A stretch of 64,000 nucleotides of DNA from contig JALSQX010000066.1 of assembly GCA_026985075.1 (NCBI GenBank), positions 1 to 64,000 of the forward strand. The letters run 5' to 3'. The stretch's first letter is position 1. Every line of letters begins with the position of its first letter. The notes beneath the pieces were generated by a model. It searched no databases and was not told the DNA's origin. It was given only the letters and a program-made list of their open reading frames with translations. The position numbers and the translations under genes were made by a program. This DNA is from Blastocatellia bacterium (GTDB lineage Bacteria > Acidobacteriota > Blastocatellia > HR10 > J050). Below are positions 27,228 to 36,078 of the stretch, piece after piece.

Positions 27228-27390
27228 ATCGGAGCGTCACTCAAGGCGCAAGACATGCTGCTGCTCCCAGCCGGCTTCCCGCGCTCGGCGTGTCTGAAGG
27301 GAGAGGAGCGACATACCGTGTTCGCCCATCTTTAGCGGACGCGTCGGGCGGTAAACCGTCGCAAGGTGACAGTCATTCTCCGCCGCGCCG

Positions 27391-30300
27391 TCAGTGGATG
27401 CCGCGACGCTTTTTCTTGGCCAGACGCCGGTAATATTCCTCCACGAGTTTCCGATAGGCTTGGGGAACGCTCGTCTCGTCAGCGAGCATCGGCCCGCGCC
27501 CGGATGCCAGCTCCAGTCGGCGCATCAACTCGTGCTCCAATCGTCGGAGCGGATCGATCAATTGTTGCTTGAGCCGGGCGATCTCTTCCGGATCGTTCAG
27601 CAGTCGTCGATCATCGAGTTGCCGCAATCGTCTCATGAGCGCGTCTATCTCATCGGCGAACTCATCGCCGAGATCTCGCCGGAGGGCTTCGGCGTCGCGC
27701 CATCGTTGGCGCAACTCGTGTCGGAGCTGCCGACGATCTCCCCCGATCGGCGGGCGCCCCTCTGACGTGGGGAAAATCTCACTCTCCCGATCGCTGAATG
27801 GCCTGGAGCGGAGGCGTTCATCTCCGCGGGGCGGGCGGTTCGACTGGGTGGAGGCCTCGTCTGGACGGTCTGCCCTCGCTTGAGCTTGGCGTTGTTGCGT
27901 GGACGATGGTGGCCCTTGCTCTCCGTGGCGACGATCCGGTGGACGCTCCGCCGCTTGTTGTGCCTGCTCTCGCAATCGGCGGTGAAGCGATTCCAGATCA
28001 TCGATGAATCGACGCGTACGACGGAGCGCTTCCTGGAGCCGCTCGATCTCGCTGCGGGCGAGCGTATCTCCGCGGGCGGTTTGTAAGGCTCGCGCGACCT
28101 CGCTCAAATCCTCTTCGATGTCCCGCTCTCGTTGACGAGCCTGATCATACCATTCGTTCTCTAACAGTCGATTCCCCTGACGGATCTTATCGGGGAGGCG
28201 ATTTCGCCGAATAGCTTGGATGGCCTCTCTCAACCGCTCCTTCACCGATTGGCGCTCTCGCCCGAGACGGCGTGCGGTCGCTTCCAGGTCTTGCTCCAGG
28301 CCTTCTACCTGTTCAGCCAATGATTCTTTGCGTCGTTCCACCTGATGTTTTCTCGCGAGTTGGCGCTGTTGGTCAGCAGACCTTCTCGAATGCCAGAGCG
28401 CATCCACTTCTTTGACGATCTCCTGCTGTCGCTCGATCAACATCGATGCCCGCTGGCGGAGTTGTTCGATGGCTTGTTGATCGAACGCTCGCTGATTGGC
28501 CTCCAGCTGGCGACGGGCCGCTTCCAGTTGTTCTGCAGCCTGTAAACGGCGAGCCGCTGCCTCGGCGGGATTCCCCGATTGTTGGGCGCGTCGCATCTGT
28601 TCGGCCGCTTGTTGCAATTGACGGCTGATATCGGCGAGGCGTTCATCGCGTCGCTGACGAGAGAGGCGTTCGAGTTGGCGCGCCAGCTTCTCGGCTTCTT
28701 CCATGAGCTGCCGTTGCTGCTCGGCGCCGCCCTGCTGGCGAGGTGGCCCTCCGGTGAGCGACTGTCGCATCTGTTGCTCAGCGAGCTGCTGCTGTCGCTC
28801 GGCCAGTTGCTTCAGTTTGCGCAGCGCCTCGTCCAGCGCTCGACTCTGCCGCTCGCCCCGATCGCGTTGGAGCGTCTCGTATTGATTCTTCATGCGATCC
28901 AGTTCCAACTCGAAGAGGTCGGCGAGATCTTCGGCCTCGGCGCGGTCGCCGCTCCCCTGGGCGTTGGCGGCAAAAGCGACCTGAATCTCCCGGAAGACGG
29001 TATCGGCGCGCATGAGCTGCTGGAGAGCTCGTTGTTCGGGTCGAAGAGCCGATTTCGGTTGGCGCGCCTTCAATTCGGTCAAGGCCGCTTTCATGTATTC
29101 GGCGGCTTGCTCCAGATAATCGGCCAGTCGTTTGAATTCGGTCATCTCATCCAGCGACATGCCTAACCGGCGGCGAATGCGCCCGACCAGCGCTTCGGTG
29201 TCCTCTCGCAATCGATCTTGGCCGAGCGCGATCGTGTCCATATTTTCGGCGAATTCTTCCGGCGTGGAGGTCGGGCGTTCGCGAATGACGCGCCAGGTGG
29301 CGGCGATGATCTCCTTCTGTCGCTGCGTCAACGCGCTGTTGCTCCCCTCACCGCCCTGAGGCCCCACGTTCTGTTGCGCCTGTCGATACGTGCGTTCGAA
29401 AGGACGAATCTGAAGGAAATATATATCGCTCATCCCCACGCCGGGCCCCGAAACCTTGTTGTTATCCCGGGCCATAGCGTAATAGCTGATCACATCGCCG
29501 GGTTGAAGATGGAATTCCTCCAGGAAGAACGTATGCGTCCCGGTGATGCGCTGGGGAGCGGCGCGGCGAGCGCGATAGAGTGTCACCGTCTGTTCATCTC
29601 CGCCATTGATGGAGAAGTGGAGTTCCAACGTCGCGATCCCATTATCGTCTTCAGCTCGCGCTTGGGTGAACACTTCCTGGATGCTCGTCGCCTTCACGTC
29701 GCGTCCCGGCTTCTCTATGGTGACCGTCGGCGCTCGATCATCCACGGCAGTGATGTCGTACACGTTCGAGCCGGCGTACGTTTCGCCAGCCGACGTCAAA
29801 TCGATTCGATACGTCGTCGTGCTCCGAACGATGATCTCTCCAACGAACTGAGTTGGTCCGACCGGCTTCATCTCCCGGCGCTGGCCATCGTGGAGAACCA
29901 GCGTCGCCGCCTCCGCCGGTCGCGTGAGGGTGGCGAGGACTGTGACGCGCGTCCCTTTGATGGCCACGATATCGCCGCCGTTTTCGACAGTTCTGGCCGG
30001 TCGATGAGTATAGGGCGGGAATTGATAGGTGAGGTCGATCTGATCAACCCAGGCGAGTTCGGCGACGGTGATGGTGAAAGCGGGCGAACGGATGTGATCG
30101 GCTTGCACATAGTAAGTGACATCTTGCTGAAGATTGAACAACATGAAACGATAGGCCTGCGCCTCCTCGTCGAGGTCCATGGGTTGACGAATCCAGGTGG
30201 GGTGGTCTGGCCGTTTGAGATAGAGATCAACGCGTTCAGCGTGAAACCCGTGCAACCGGGCTCCGATCACTTGATCAGCGCCCTGAGGCACGCGCGCGTC

Positions 30301-30915
30301 GCCTGGGGTGACCGTGATGGTGTATGGAGAGATGCCCGCCGCCTCGCTCCAGGGCGCGTAGAGTTTAGCGAGGCCGGTGAGCAGCGGCCGGGGGCCGGCC
30401 ATAAATAGCCATCCGAAAAGGCCGAGGAGCACGAGCAACGCGCCGCCATAGAGCCGGAGGCGTCGCCGGGAGGTCACCGCATCGAGGTTCACCGATGCGA
30501 TGCGCTCAGCGGCATCGCGGACGAGGCGATGGACGAGCGGCGTGTGAAGGCGCTCGTCGCGCTCGGCGAATTCCGCAGCCGTCACCAATCGATCGTGCAG
30601 CCCGCGGTGCCTCTCTTCGATGAATCGCGCCATGCGCACGTCGGGGATTCGTTTCGACAAGGGTTTGAAGAGAAAGAATCCCAGCGCCAGCGCGAAGATG
30701 GCCAGCGAGGCGATGCGCAGGCCGAGAATCCATGGTTCGGTATAGCGAAAATGATCGGCCAGGGCCGCCGAACCAAAGAAGGCGAGGCCACCAATTGTCA
30801 GGCTCATCGCCAATCCCTTGAGGATGACGGCGACGCGCCATCGCCAGCGGGCGGCTCGCAGGAATGCTCTCAGGGTGATTCGCTCACTGCTCGCGTTCAT
30901 CAGTCTCTCACTCAT
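27391..30915 (-). CDS. DUF4175-family membrane protein with long coiled coil
   Basis: A 1174-aa protein, last gene of the MoxR/vWA operon. The N-terminus has paired transmembrane helices (about residues 28-85) and another near 155-175; a beta-rich periplasmic part follows to about 510, then a very long Gln/Arg/Glu-rich coiled coil (about 580-960, with runs like RQQQLAEQQMRQ), a disordered segment rich in Pro and Arg, and a basic tail KKKRRG. DUF4175 proteins accompany MoxR/BatA gene sets but have no known activity; a scaffold role is plausible. The start ATG lies eight bases after the BatA stop, so translation is coupled or reinitiated. Confidence 0.82.
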   Translation of the reverse strand: MSERLMNASSERITLRAFLRAARWRWRVAVILKGLAMSLTIGGLAFFGSAALADHFRYTEPWILGLRIASLAIFALALGFFLFKPLSKRIPDVRMARFIEERHRGLHDRLVTAAEFAERDERLHTPLVHRLVRDAAERIASVNLDAVTSRRRLRLYGGALLVLLGLFGWLFMAGPRPLLTGLAKLYAPWSEAAGISPYTITVTPGDARVPQGADQVIGARLHGFHAERVDLYLKRPDHPTWIRQPMDLDEEAQAYRFMLFNLQQDVTYYVQADHIRSPAFTITVAELAWVDQIDLTYQFPPYTHRPARTVENGGDIVAIKGTRVTVLATLTRPAEAATLVLHDGQRREMKPVGPTQFVGEIIVRSTTTYRIDLTSAGETYAGSNVYDITAVDDRAPTVTIEKPGRDVKATSIQEVFTQARAEDDNGIATLELHFSINGGDEQTVTLYRARRAAPQRITGTHTFFLEEFHLQPGDVISYYAMARDNNKVSGPGVGMSDIYFLQIRPFERTYRQAQQNVGPQGGEGSNSALTQRQKEIIAATWRVIRERPTSTPEEFAENMDTIALGQDRLREDTEALVGRIRRRLGMSLDEMTEFKRLADYLEQAAEYMKAALTELKARQPKSALRPEQRALQQLMRADTVFREIQVAFAANAQGSGDRAEAEDLADLFELELDRMKNQYETLQRDRGERQSRALDEALRKLKQLAERQQQLAEQQMRQSLTGGPPRQQGGAEQQRQLMEEAEKLARQLERLSRQRRDERLADISRQLQQAAEQMRRAQQSGNPAEAAARRLQAAEQLEAARRQLEANQRAFDQQAIEQLRQRASMLIERQQEIVKEVDALWHSRRSADQQRQLARKHQVERRKESLAEQVEGLEQDLEATARRLGRERQSVKERLREAIQAIRRNRLPDKIRQGNRLLENEWYDQARQRERDIEEDLSEVARALQTARGDTLARSEIERLQEALRRTRRFIDDLESLHRRLREQAQQAAERPPDRRHGEQGPPSSTQQRQAQARADRPDEASTQSNRPPRGDERLRSRPFSDRESEIFPTSEGRPPIGGDRRQLRHELRQRWRDAEALRRDLGDEFADEIDALMRRLRQLDDRRLLNDPEEIARLKQQLIDPLRRLEHELMRRLELASGRGPMLADETSVPQAYRKLVEEYYRRLAKKKRRGIH

Positions 30916-30922
30916 TTCAACC

Positions 30923-33010
30923 TCACAGTGCGCGGCTCGATATCGCCGCGCCGGGTTTCGCTTCCAGGATCGAAGAGTCGGAAGCCGTCGTCCGCTCTCT
31001 CAACCACTTCGCTCCCATCCCCTCAGCGATGAAGAGGACGATTGCCGCGACCAACAGCGGCCACTCGAATGTTCGTCCCCTCGGTCGCTCTTCGGTGAGC
31101 GAAGAGGACGATATCGCCTCGCGTCTTTCCGTGGGGGCTTCCGATGGCCCACCGAATGCGGTCACCAGTTCCTCCACATTCAACTTCTGCAAATTCGACT
31201 CTCGAACATCAACGTTGACGGCGATATACCGCTCTCCCTCATCCGTGCGGAGGCGATAGAATCCCTGCTCGCCAGCGACGAATACCGTTCCATCGGGAGA
31301 TAGACCGTCGCCAGGTTGCAATCGTCGCTCGCTCGGAGTATCCACCGGAACCGGCATCTGGGAGGTCGCCTGTGGAATGCGAATCGCTTCCCCGAGCACA
31401 TACCATCCCCGCATGTCCACCGGATGAAGCGAGCCGAGCAATTGATGAATGAGCGGCACGTACATCGGCGAGAGCGGTAAATCGTTCCAGCTCGTGTCCA
31501 GACTCGACGTGAAGAGCACCACGCGACCCCTGCCGAGCGATTGCTCGACGAGAAGGGGATCACCGCTGCTCAGGTGCGCCAGCACCGTCGATGCCTCTTT
31601 CGCCGCGGCTCGGATATGTCCGTAGAATCTCACCTGGGAGAAATTCCCGCTGCGAGGGCCGGCGAAGGGCGCGAAAATCGGATGTCGGGCATCAAATTGA
31701 GCCAGGAGTTCGAACGCGCGATTCGGACCCACGCGTCCTTCCAGGCGCGCTGGCGACAGGCGGGCGAATGCCCGGTTGAACGTCTTCGCCGTCACCCGGC
31801 GACCGAGGGCGACGAGGAGGCCGCCTCCCCGCTCCACCCATCGGGTGAGCCGCGAGATCATCGCTTCGCTCATTTGCGGGACATCGTTCAGAATGACGAT
31901 GTTCGCCCGTTCCAGATCGGCGGGAGAAGCGCGCCCCGCCGGTTTCACCAGGAGCGCGTAGGGATGATTCCGGCTCACGGCCAACGCTTGCTCCAGATAG
32001 AAGCTCTCACCACGCATCGACTCCAGACCGAGCACGGCCAGAGGATCGGCTTTCTCGATGACGAAGAAGAAACGATTATCCACCGACAGAGCATCGTCAT
32101 CGATCTCGATGATGCCGCGATTGCTGCCCTCCAGAAGCGCGAATCCGGTGAATTCGACGACGCGACTCGCTCGGGCATCGAGTTCGAGGCGATGTTCACC
32201 TATCGGATGACCATTGAGCCACAAGCGGACGCGCGTCGATTGCCGTTGATCGCTGAAGTTGGTGATTTTGACCAGCAAAGACTCTTCGTACTTCGGCGCG
32301 TACACGACGGGACTCAGCCCAATATCCGTGCAGGCGAGATTCGTGCTCTCATCGCGGGCCACATCAATGGGTATCAATCGACCGTTCAGCGGAAATGGAT
32401 CGCGCGTCCGATCCCACCCGGAGGCCTGGAAATCGGAGATGAGAACGATCACATTCTCTCGTCCTTCGGCTTCGGCGAGCACGCTTTCGGCGCCGCGTAA
32501 CGCCTGTCCATAGTCTGTGGCGCGCAGGGTCGGGCGAATCTCGTTGAGATCGGAGAGCAATGGCTCGTGATGCTCGCTGAGTGGTCGCACGAGCTCATAT
32601 CCCTCGGAGAATGTCATCAGGGCAATGCGATCCTCGGGATGAGCCGAGGCGATCACCGATCGGGCTTCTCGCCGAGCGCGATCGAAACGATCACCATATT
32701 GCATGCTGTAGGACGTATCGAGCACAATGACCAGATTTCGTCCGCGCTCTGCGGTGCCGGTTTCAGCGAGCTCAGGGGTGAATGGTCGGGCGAAGGCCAG
32801 AACGAGCAGCAACAGGGCCAGACAGCGCATGACCAGCAGCAACAGGTGCCGCAATCGTCGTCGCCGCACGGATTTCTGAGGGATCTGGCGAAGGAAGAGC
32901 AGCGAGGGGAAGGGGGTGCGCCTGGCCCGTTCACGCCGCACCAGATGGACGATCACGGGAATGACCAACGAAAGAGCACCAATGAGGAACCAGGGATTCA
33001 GAAATGACAT
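30923..33010 (-). CDS. BatA/vWA domain membrane protein
   Basis: A 695-aa protein. It starts with the BatA N-terminal segment MSFLNPWFLIGALSLVIPVIVHL and the RRRRLRHLLLLVMRCLALLLLVLAFARP helix hairpin, followed by a vWA domain with an intact metal site (VLDTSYSM) in the extracytoplasmic part, a GATase-like Rossmann segment (IVILNDVPQM, GGGLLVALG) and a final transmembrane helix near residues 650-670. This layout is typical of the aerotolerance-type BatA relatives found with MoxR and DUF58 proteins. The 228-base gap before it contains no gene I trust. Confidence 0.87.
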   Translation of the reverse strand: MSFLNPWFLIGALSLVIPVIVHLVRRERARRTPFPSLLFLRQIPQKSVRRRRLRHLLLLVMRCLALLLLVLAFARPFTPELAETGTAERGRNLVIVLDTSYSMQYGDRFDRARREARSVIASAHPEDRIALMTFSEGYELVRPLSEHHEPLLSDLNEIRPTLRATDYGQALRGAESVLAEAEGRENVIVLISDFQASGWDRTRDPFPLNGRLIPIDVARDESTNLACTDIGLSPVVYAPKYEESLLVKITNFSDQRQSTRVRLWLNGHPIGEHRLELDARASRVVEFTGFALLEGSNRGIIEIDDDALSVDNRFFFVIEKADPLAVLGLESMRGESFYLEQALAVSRNHPYALLVKPAGRASPADLERANIVILNDVPQMSEAMISRLTRWVERGGGLLVALGRRVTAKTFNRAFARLSPARLEGRVGPNRAFELLAQFDARHPIFAPFAGPRSGNFSQVRFYGHIRAAAKEASTVLAHLSSGDPLLVEQSLGRGRVVLFTSSLDTSWNDLPLSPMYVPLIHQLLGSLHPVDMRGWYVLGEAIRIPQATSQMPVPVDTPSERRLQPGDGLSPDGTVFVAGEQGFYRLRTDEGERYIAVNVDVRESNLQKLNVEELVTAFGGPSEAPTERREAISSSSLTEERPRGRTFEWPLLVAAIVLFIAEGMGAKWLRERTTASDSSILEAKPGAAISSRAL

Positions 33011-33238
33011 GGCTATCCTTCACCGACCGTTCTCGCGCCCGAATGGAGAAGAGGTTCTCCTCCATATCGACATTCCCCGGCGATGTTCCTCAGCGAGAGT
33101 CCCCCGTTCAACATGTCGCGGCACCCTCCACAGTGGCCAGGGTCGTTGATCAATGGATTGAAATTCAGCATGTCGATCACCACTCCTCGTCTTCCAATCA
33201 CATTGAGCGCGTCGAGATCCCGAGCATGAACGGTCGTC

Positions 33239-34153
33239 TCAATGAATCTTGGCTCGTCGCGAGAGATAGGCGAAAAGAGCCCAATCGAGCGGTTGCGAGG
33301 TGTGAACGAGCGTGTAGTCGATCTCCGCTCGACCACATTCGTTCTTGAGCGTGCGAATGTGCGCTCGGATGAGCTTCAGGTATTCCTCTCGCAGATACTC
33401 GGGCACGACGTGCAGGCGTTCACCCGTCTCCAGATCTTCCATGTCCACGGGGTCGGCAAAAGGGAAGGTGAGTTCGGCTTCATCCAGCACGTGAAAGACG
33501 ATGACATCGTGCCCGCGAAAGCGCAGATGTTTCAGTCCCGTCATCAGTTCGTCCGGCGGGCCATAGAGATCGGAGATGACGACGATGATGCCTCTTTTCT
33601 TGATCACTTCGGCCACCGCGTGAAGCGTCTGACTCACATCGGTTCCCATCTTCGGCGTCATTCTGTCGATGGCCGTCAACACGGCCTGGAGGTGTCCCGG
33701 ACGTTGCCGGGCGGGAATGTGTTCCAGGAGACCATCGGCGAAGGTGATGAGTCCAACGCCATCCTGCTGACGGTGAGCCAGGTAAGCGAGCGAGGCCGCC
33801 AGATAGCAGGCGTACTCATGCTTGGTCAATGTCCCCGAACCGTACGCCATCGATGCGCTGGCGTCGACGACCAGCGTGCAGTGCGTGTTGGTCTCCCCTT
33901 CGAACTTTTTGACGTAATAGCGATCCGTGCGCCCGAGGAGTTTCCAGTCCAGGGCCCTCAGATCATCGCCGGGCATGTAAGGACGATATTCGGCGAAATC
34001 CGTGCTGAAGCCCAGGTAGGGAGAGCGATGCAACCCGGCGATGAATCCCTCGACGACCGTGCGCGCCAGAAGATCGAGCGAGCGAATTCTGGCCAACACA
34101 TCGGGCAACAGAAAGCGCGTCTTCGATGAAGCGCGTGTGTTCATGTCATTCAC
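33239..34153 (-). CDS. DUF58 family protein with vWA-like fold
   Basis: A 304-aa cytosolic protein. The DUF58 core is clear: FSTDFAEYRPYMPGDDLRALDWKLLGRTDRYYVKKF, in part, then a vWA-like metal motif VVDASASM and IVVISDLYG. DUF58 proteins sit between MoxR ATPases and vWA membrane proteins in most bacterial genomes and are thought to pass the ATPase's action to the membrane partners. ATG 34153 (or 34144) has only a weak ribosome site. A 167-base spacer with a strong GC hairpin separates it from moxR upstream. Confidence 0.9.
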   Translation of the reverse strand: MNDMNTRASSKTRFLLPDVLARIRSLDLLARTVVEGFIAGLHRSPYLGFSTDFAEYRPYMPGDDLRALDWKLLGRTDRYYVKKFEGETNTHCTLVVDASASMAYGSGTLTKHEYACYLAASLAYLAHRQQDGVGLITFADGLLEHIPARQRPGHLQAVLTAIDRMTPKMGTDVSQTLHAVAEVIKKRGIIVVISDLYGPPDELMTGLKHLRFRGHDVIVFHVLDEAELTFPFADPVDMEDLETGERLHVVPEYLREEYLKLIRAHIRTLKNECGRAEIDYTLVHTSQPLDWALFAYLSRRAKIH

Positions 34154-34181
34154 TGCTCAAGCCAGCGAGGCGATTCGTGTC

Positions 34182-34203
34182 CGCCCGGCGACGACGCCGG
34201 GCG
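34182..34203 (-). repeat. GC-rich hairpin between moxR and the DUF58 gene
   Basis: CGCCCGGCG (34182-34190), loop of four, CGCCGGGCG (34195-34203): nine perfect GC-rich pairs without a T tract. It could pause polymerase, protect the upstream mRNA or lower expression of the downstream genes. Confidence 0.5.
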
Positions 34204-34320
34204 ATCATCGCCATCATCAGCCACGAATAGCGGGCCGACGGGCCATCGAGGAGTGTTGGGCTCGCGACGCATCACCATTCTCCTGATGGCGTGGTCCGGG
34301 CGGTGCAACAGATGCGCTCA

Positions 34321-35325
34321 TCACAATCCCGATGTCGGCGGTGGAACCGCTTCCAATAATCGACTGATGACATCGTCCACGTTCACCTGTTCGGATTCGG
34401 CGTGAAAGTTGAGCAGGATGCGGTGCCGAAGGACCGGATGGGCCAGCGCGCGGACATCTTCGCAGGAGACGTTATATCGTCCATTCATGATGGCGCGGGC
34501 CTTGCCGCCCAGAATCAGGAATTGTGAGGCACGCAGGCTCGCTCCCCAATTCACCCATCGACGAATGAATTCCGGCGCGCCATCCATGTGGGGACGAGAA
34601 GCGCTCACCAGTTTGACGGCGTAGCGCGTCACCGATTCGGCCACGGGGACCTGACGCACGAGGCGCTGAAATCCGAGAATGTCCTCGCCCGAGGCCACCG
34701 GCTCGAATGCCACATCTTGAGGGGCGGTGGTCGCATTCACGACCTGAATCTCCTGCTCCTCGGGCAAGTAATCGATCTTGATGTTGAACATGAAGCGATC
34801 CAGTTGCGCCTCGGGTAGCGGATAGGTGCCTTCCAGTTCGATGGGGTTTTGCGTAGCCAGCACGAAGAACGGTTGCGGCAACTGATACGTCTCGCCCTGC
34901 ACGGTGACGTGACCCTCTTGCATCGCTTCCAGCAACGCCGCCTGGGTTTTCGGTGGCGTGCGATTGATCTCATCGGCCAGAATGATGTTGGCGAAGATCG
35001 GCCCTTTGATGAATCGCAATGTGCGGCGGCCGGTGGCCAGATCTTCTTCCAGAACCTCCGTGCCGGTGATGTCGCTGGGCATGAGATCGGGTGTGAATTG
35101 AATGCGTTTGAACGTCAAATCCAACACGTTGGCCAGCGTTTTAATGAGCAACGTCTTGGCCAAACCAGGAACGCCGGTGATCAAGGCGTTGCCGCCGACA
35201 AACAGGGCGATGAGCACCTGTTCGATCACCTCATCCTGACCCACGATGACTTTCCGGATCTCGCGCAGAATCCGCTCCCGCGCTCCGGTGAGTTTATCCA
35301 ACAGTTCGTCTTCTCTGACAGCCAT
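34321..35325 (-). CDS. MoxR family AAA+ ATPase
   Basis: A 334-aa AAA+ ATPase of the MoxR group, chaperone-like enzymes that act with vWA proteins. Walker A is GVPGLAKTLL, Walker B IILADEINR, sensor-1 LATQNPIE with the family signature EGTYPLPEAQLDRFMF, and the lid region ends with ALAHPVLRHRI. All ATP-binding and hydrolysis residues are present. It starts 12 bases after the DUF4159 stop. Its operon context predicts that it remodels or loads metal into the vWA proteins encoded around it. Confidence 0.94.
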   Translation of the reverse strand: MAVREDELLDKLTGARERILREIRKVIVGQDEVIEQVLIALFVGGNALITGVPGLAKTLLIKTLANVLDLTFKRIQFTPDLMPSDITGTEVLEEDLATGRRTLRFIKGPIFANIILADEINRTPPKTQAALLEAMQEGHVTVQGETYQLPQPFFVLATQNPIELEGTYPLPEAQLDRFMFNIKIDYLPEEQEIQVVNATTAPQDVAFEPVASGEDILGFQRLVRQVPVAESVTRYAVKLVSASRPHMDGAPEFIRRWVNWGASLRASQFLILGGKARAIMNGRYNVSCEDVRALAHPVLRHRILLNFHAESEQVNVDDVISRLLEAVPPPTSGL

Positions 35326-35337
35326 GCGCTCTCCTCG

Positions 35338-36078
35338 TTAATGCGTGAGTGCGTAGATGATGTAGTTCACGCCGAATTTGTACGCCTGGTTCGTCTCTTC
35401 GATGGGGAGGAAGGGATCATCGGACCACTCCCAGTACTCGCTGATATCGTTGTTGTAATTGACCACCATCATGAGCCGTCCGTGCGCGTCCGAGAGTCCG
35501 TAGAATTTCGGAATCCCACCCCCATATGGCGGTACAACATCGAGCGTCTCGATGTTGAAGAAACAGTTGAATATCGGGTGAGAGATGTCCAGTTCTTCCA
35601 GCTCATATTCGGGGAACGCTCGATGCAAATGTTCGCGCAAATTGTCGAGCGCCCAGCGACCACGAAAATCGTCCACGATGAGAAAACCGCCGCGCAGCAG
35701 GTATTCTCGTAAGCCCTTGATCTCGGCATCGCTGAGTTGCATGAAGCCGACTTCGCAGAGGTAAGCGAAGGGATAATCGAATAGTCGCGGATCATCGAAC
35801 GTGAGGATGACTTCATCGGGATCGGCTTCGATGCTGGTCAGTTCGGTCACGATTTTCATCAGATGGCGGCCACCGCGCGGATAATCGTGCGCCCAGGGTG
35901 GAAGCCCCTGCCCGAACAAGGTCGCCCGGCCGACCAATGGTCCGCTGTACTTGATGCGCGCAAACGTGAACCGAGTCGTGTCATCTACGCGATCACTCTG
36001 ACCGCGCGCCGTGCCCATGATGAAGAGCAACACCATCGCTCCCATGCTGGTGATGATTGTCCTCTCTCGCCCCATCAT
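35338..36078 (-). CDS. DUF4159 domain protein, exported
   Basis: A 246-aa protein with a signal peptide (ITSMGAMVLLFIMGTARGQ) and a DUF4159 domain: FTFARIKYSG at the start, then YPRGGRHLMKIVTELTSI, LREYLLRGGFLIVDDF and the PIFNCFF/GVNYIIYALTH end, a GATase-1-like Rossmann fold without obvious catalytic residues. The start at 36078 is chosen because its ATG overlaps the previous stop (ATGA) and GAGGAG lies just upstream; the open frame continues upstream but only shadows the neighbour. It is periplasmic and probably part of the MoxR-dependent complex. Confidence 0.87.
   Translation of the reverse strand: MMGRERTIITSMGAMVLLFIMGTARGQSDRVDDTTRFTFARIKYSGPLVGRATLFGQGLPPWAHDYPRGGRHLMKIVTELTSIEADPDEVILTFDDPRLFDYPFAYLCEVGFMQLSDAEIKGLREYLLRGGFLIVDDFRGRWALDNLREHLHRAFPEYELEELDISHPIFNCFFNIETLDVVPPYGGGIPKFYGLSDAHGRLMMVVNYNNDISEYWEWSDDPFLPIEETNQAYKFGVNYIIYALTH

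Noticed and set aside
29218-30408. Plus-strand open frame of 396 codons
   Set aside because: Antisense to the DUF4175 gene; composition is that of a shadow frame.
33013-33171. Possible 52-codon Cys-containing gene between BatA and DUF58
   Set aside because: It fills the 228-base gap and has HCGGC, but the ribosome site is poorly spaced and nothing is recognised. Too weak to call, though worth a conservation check.
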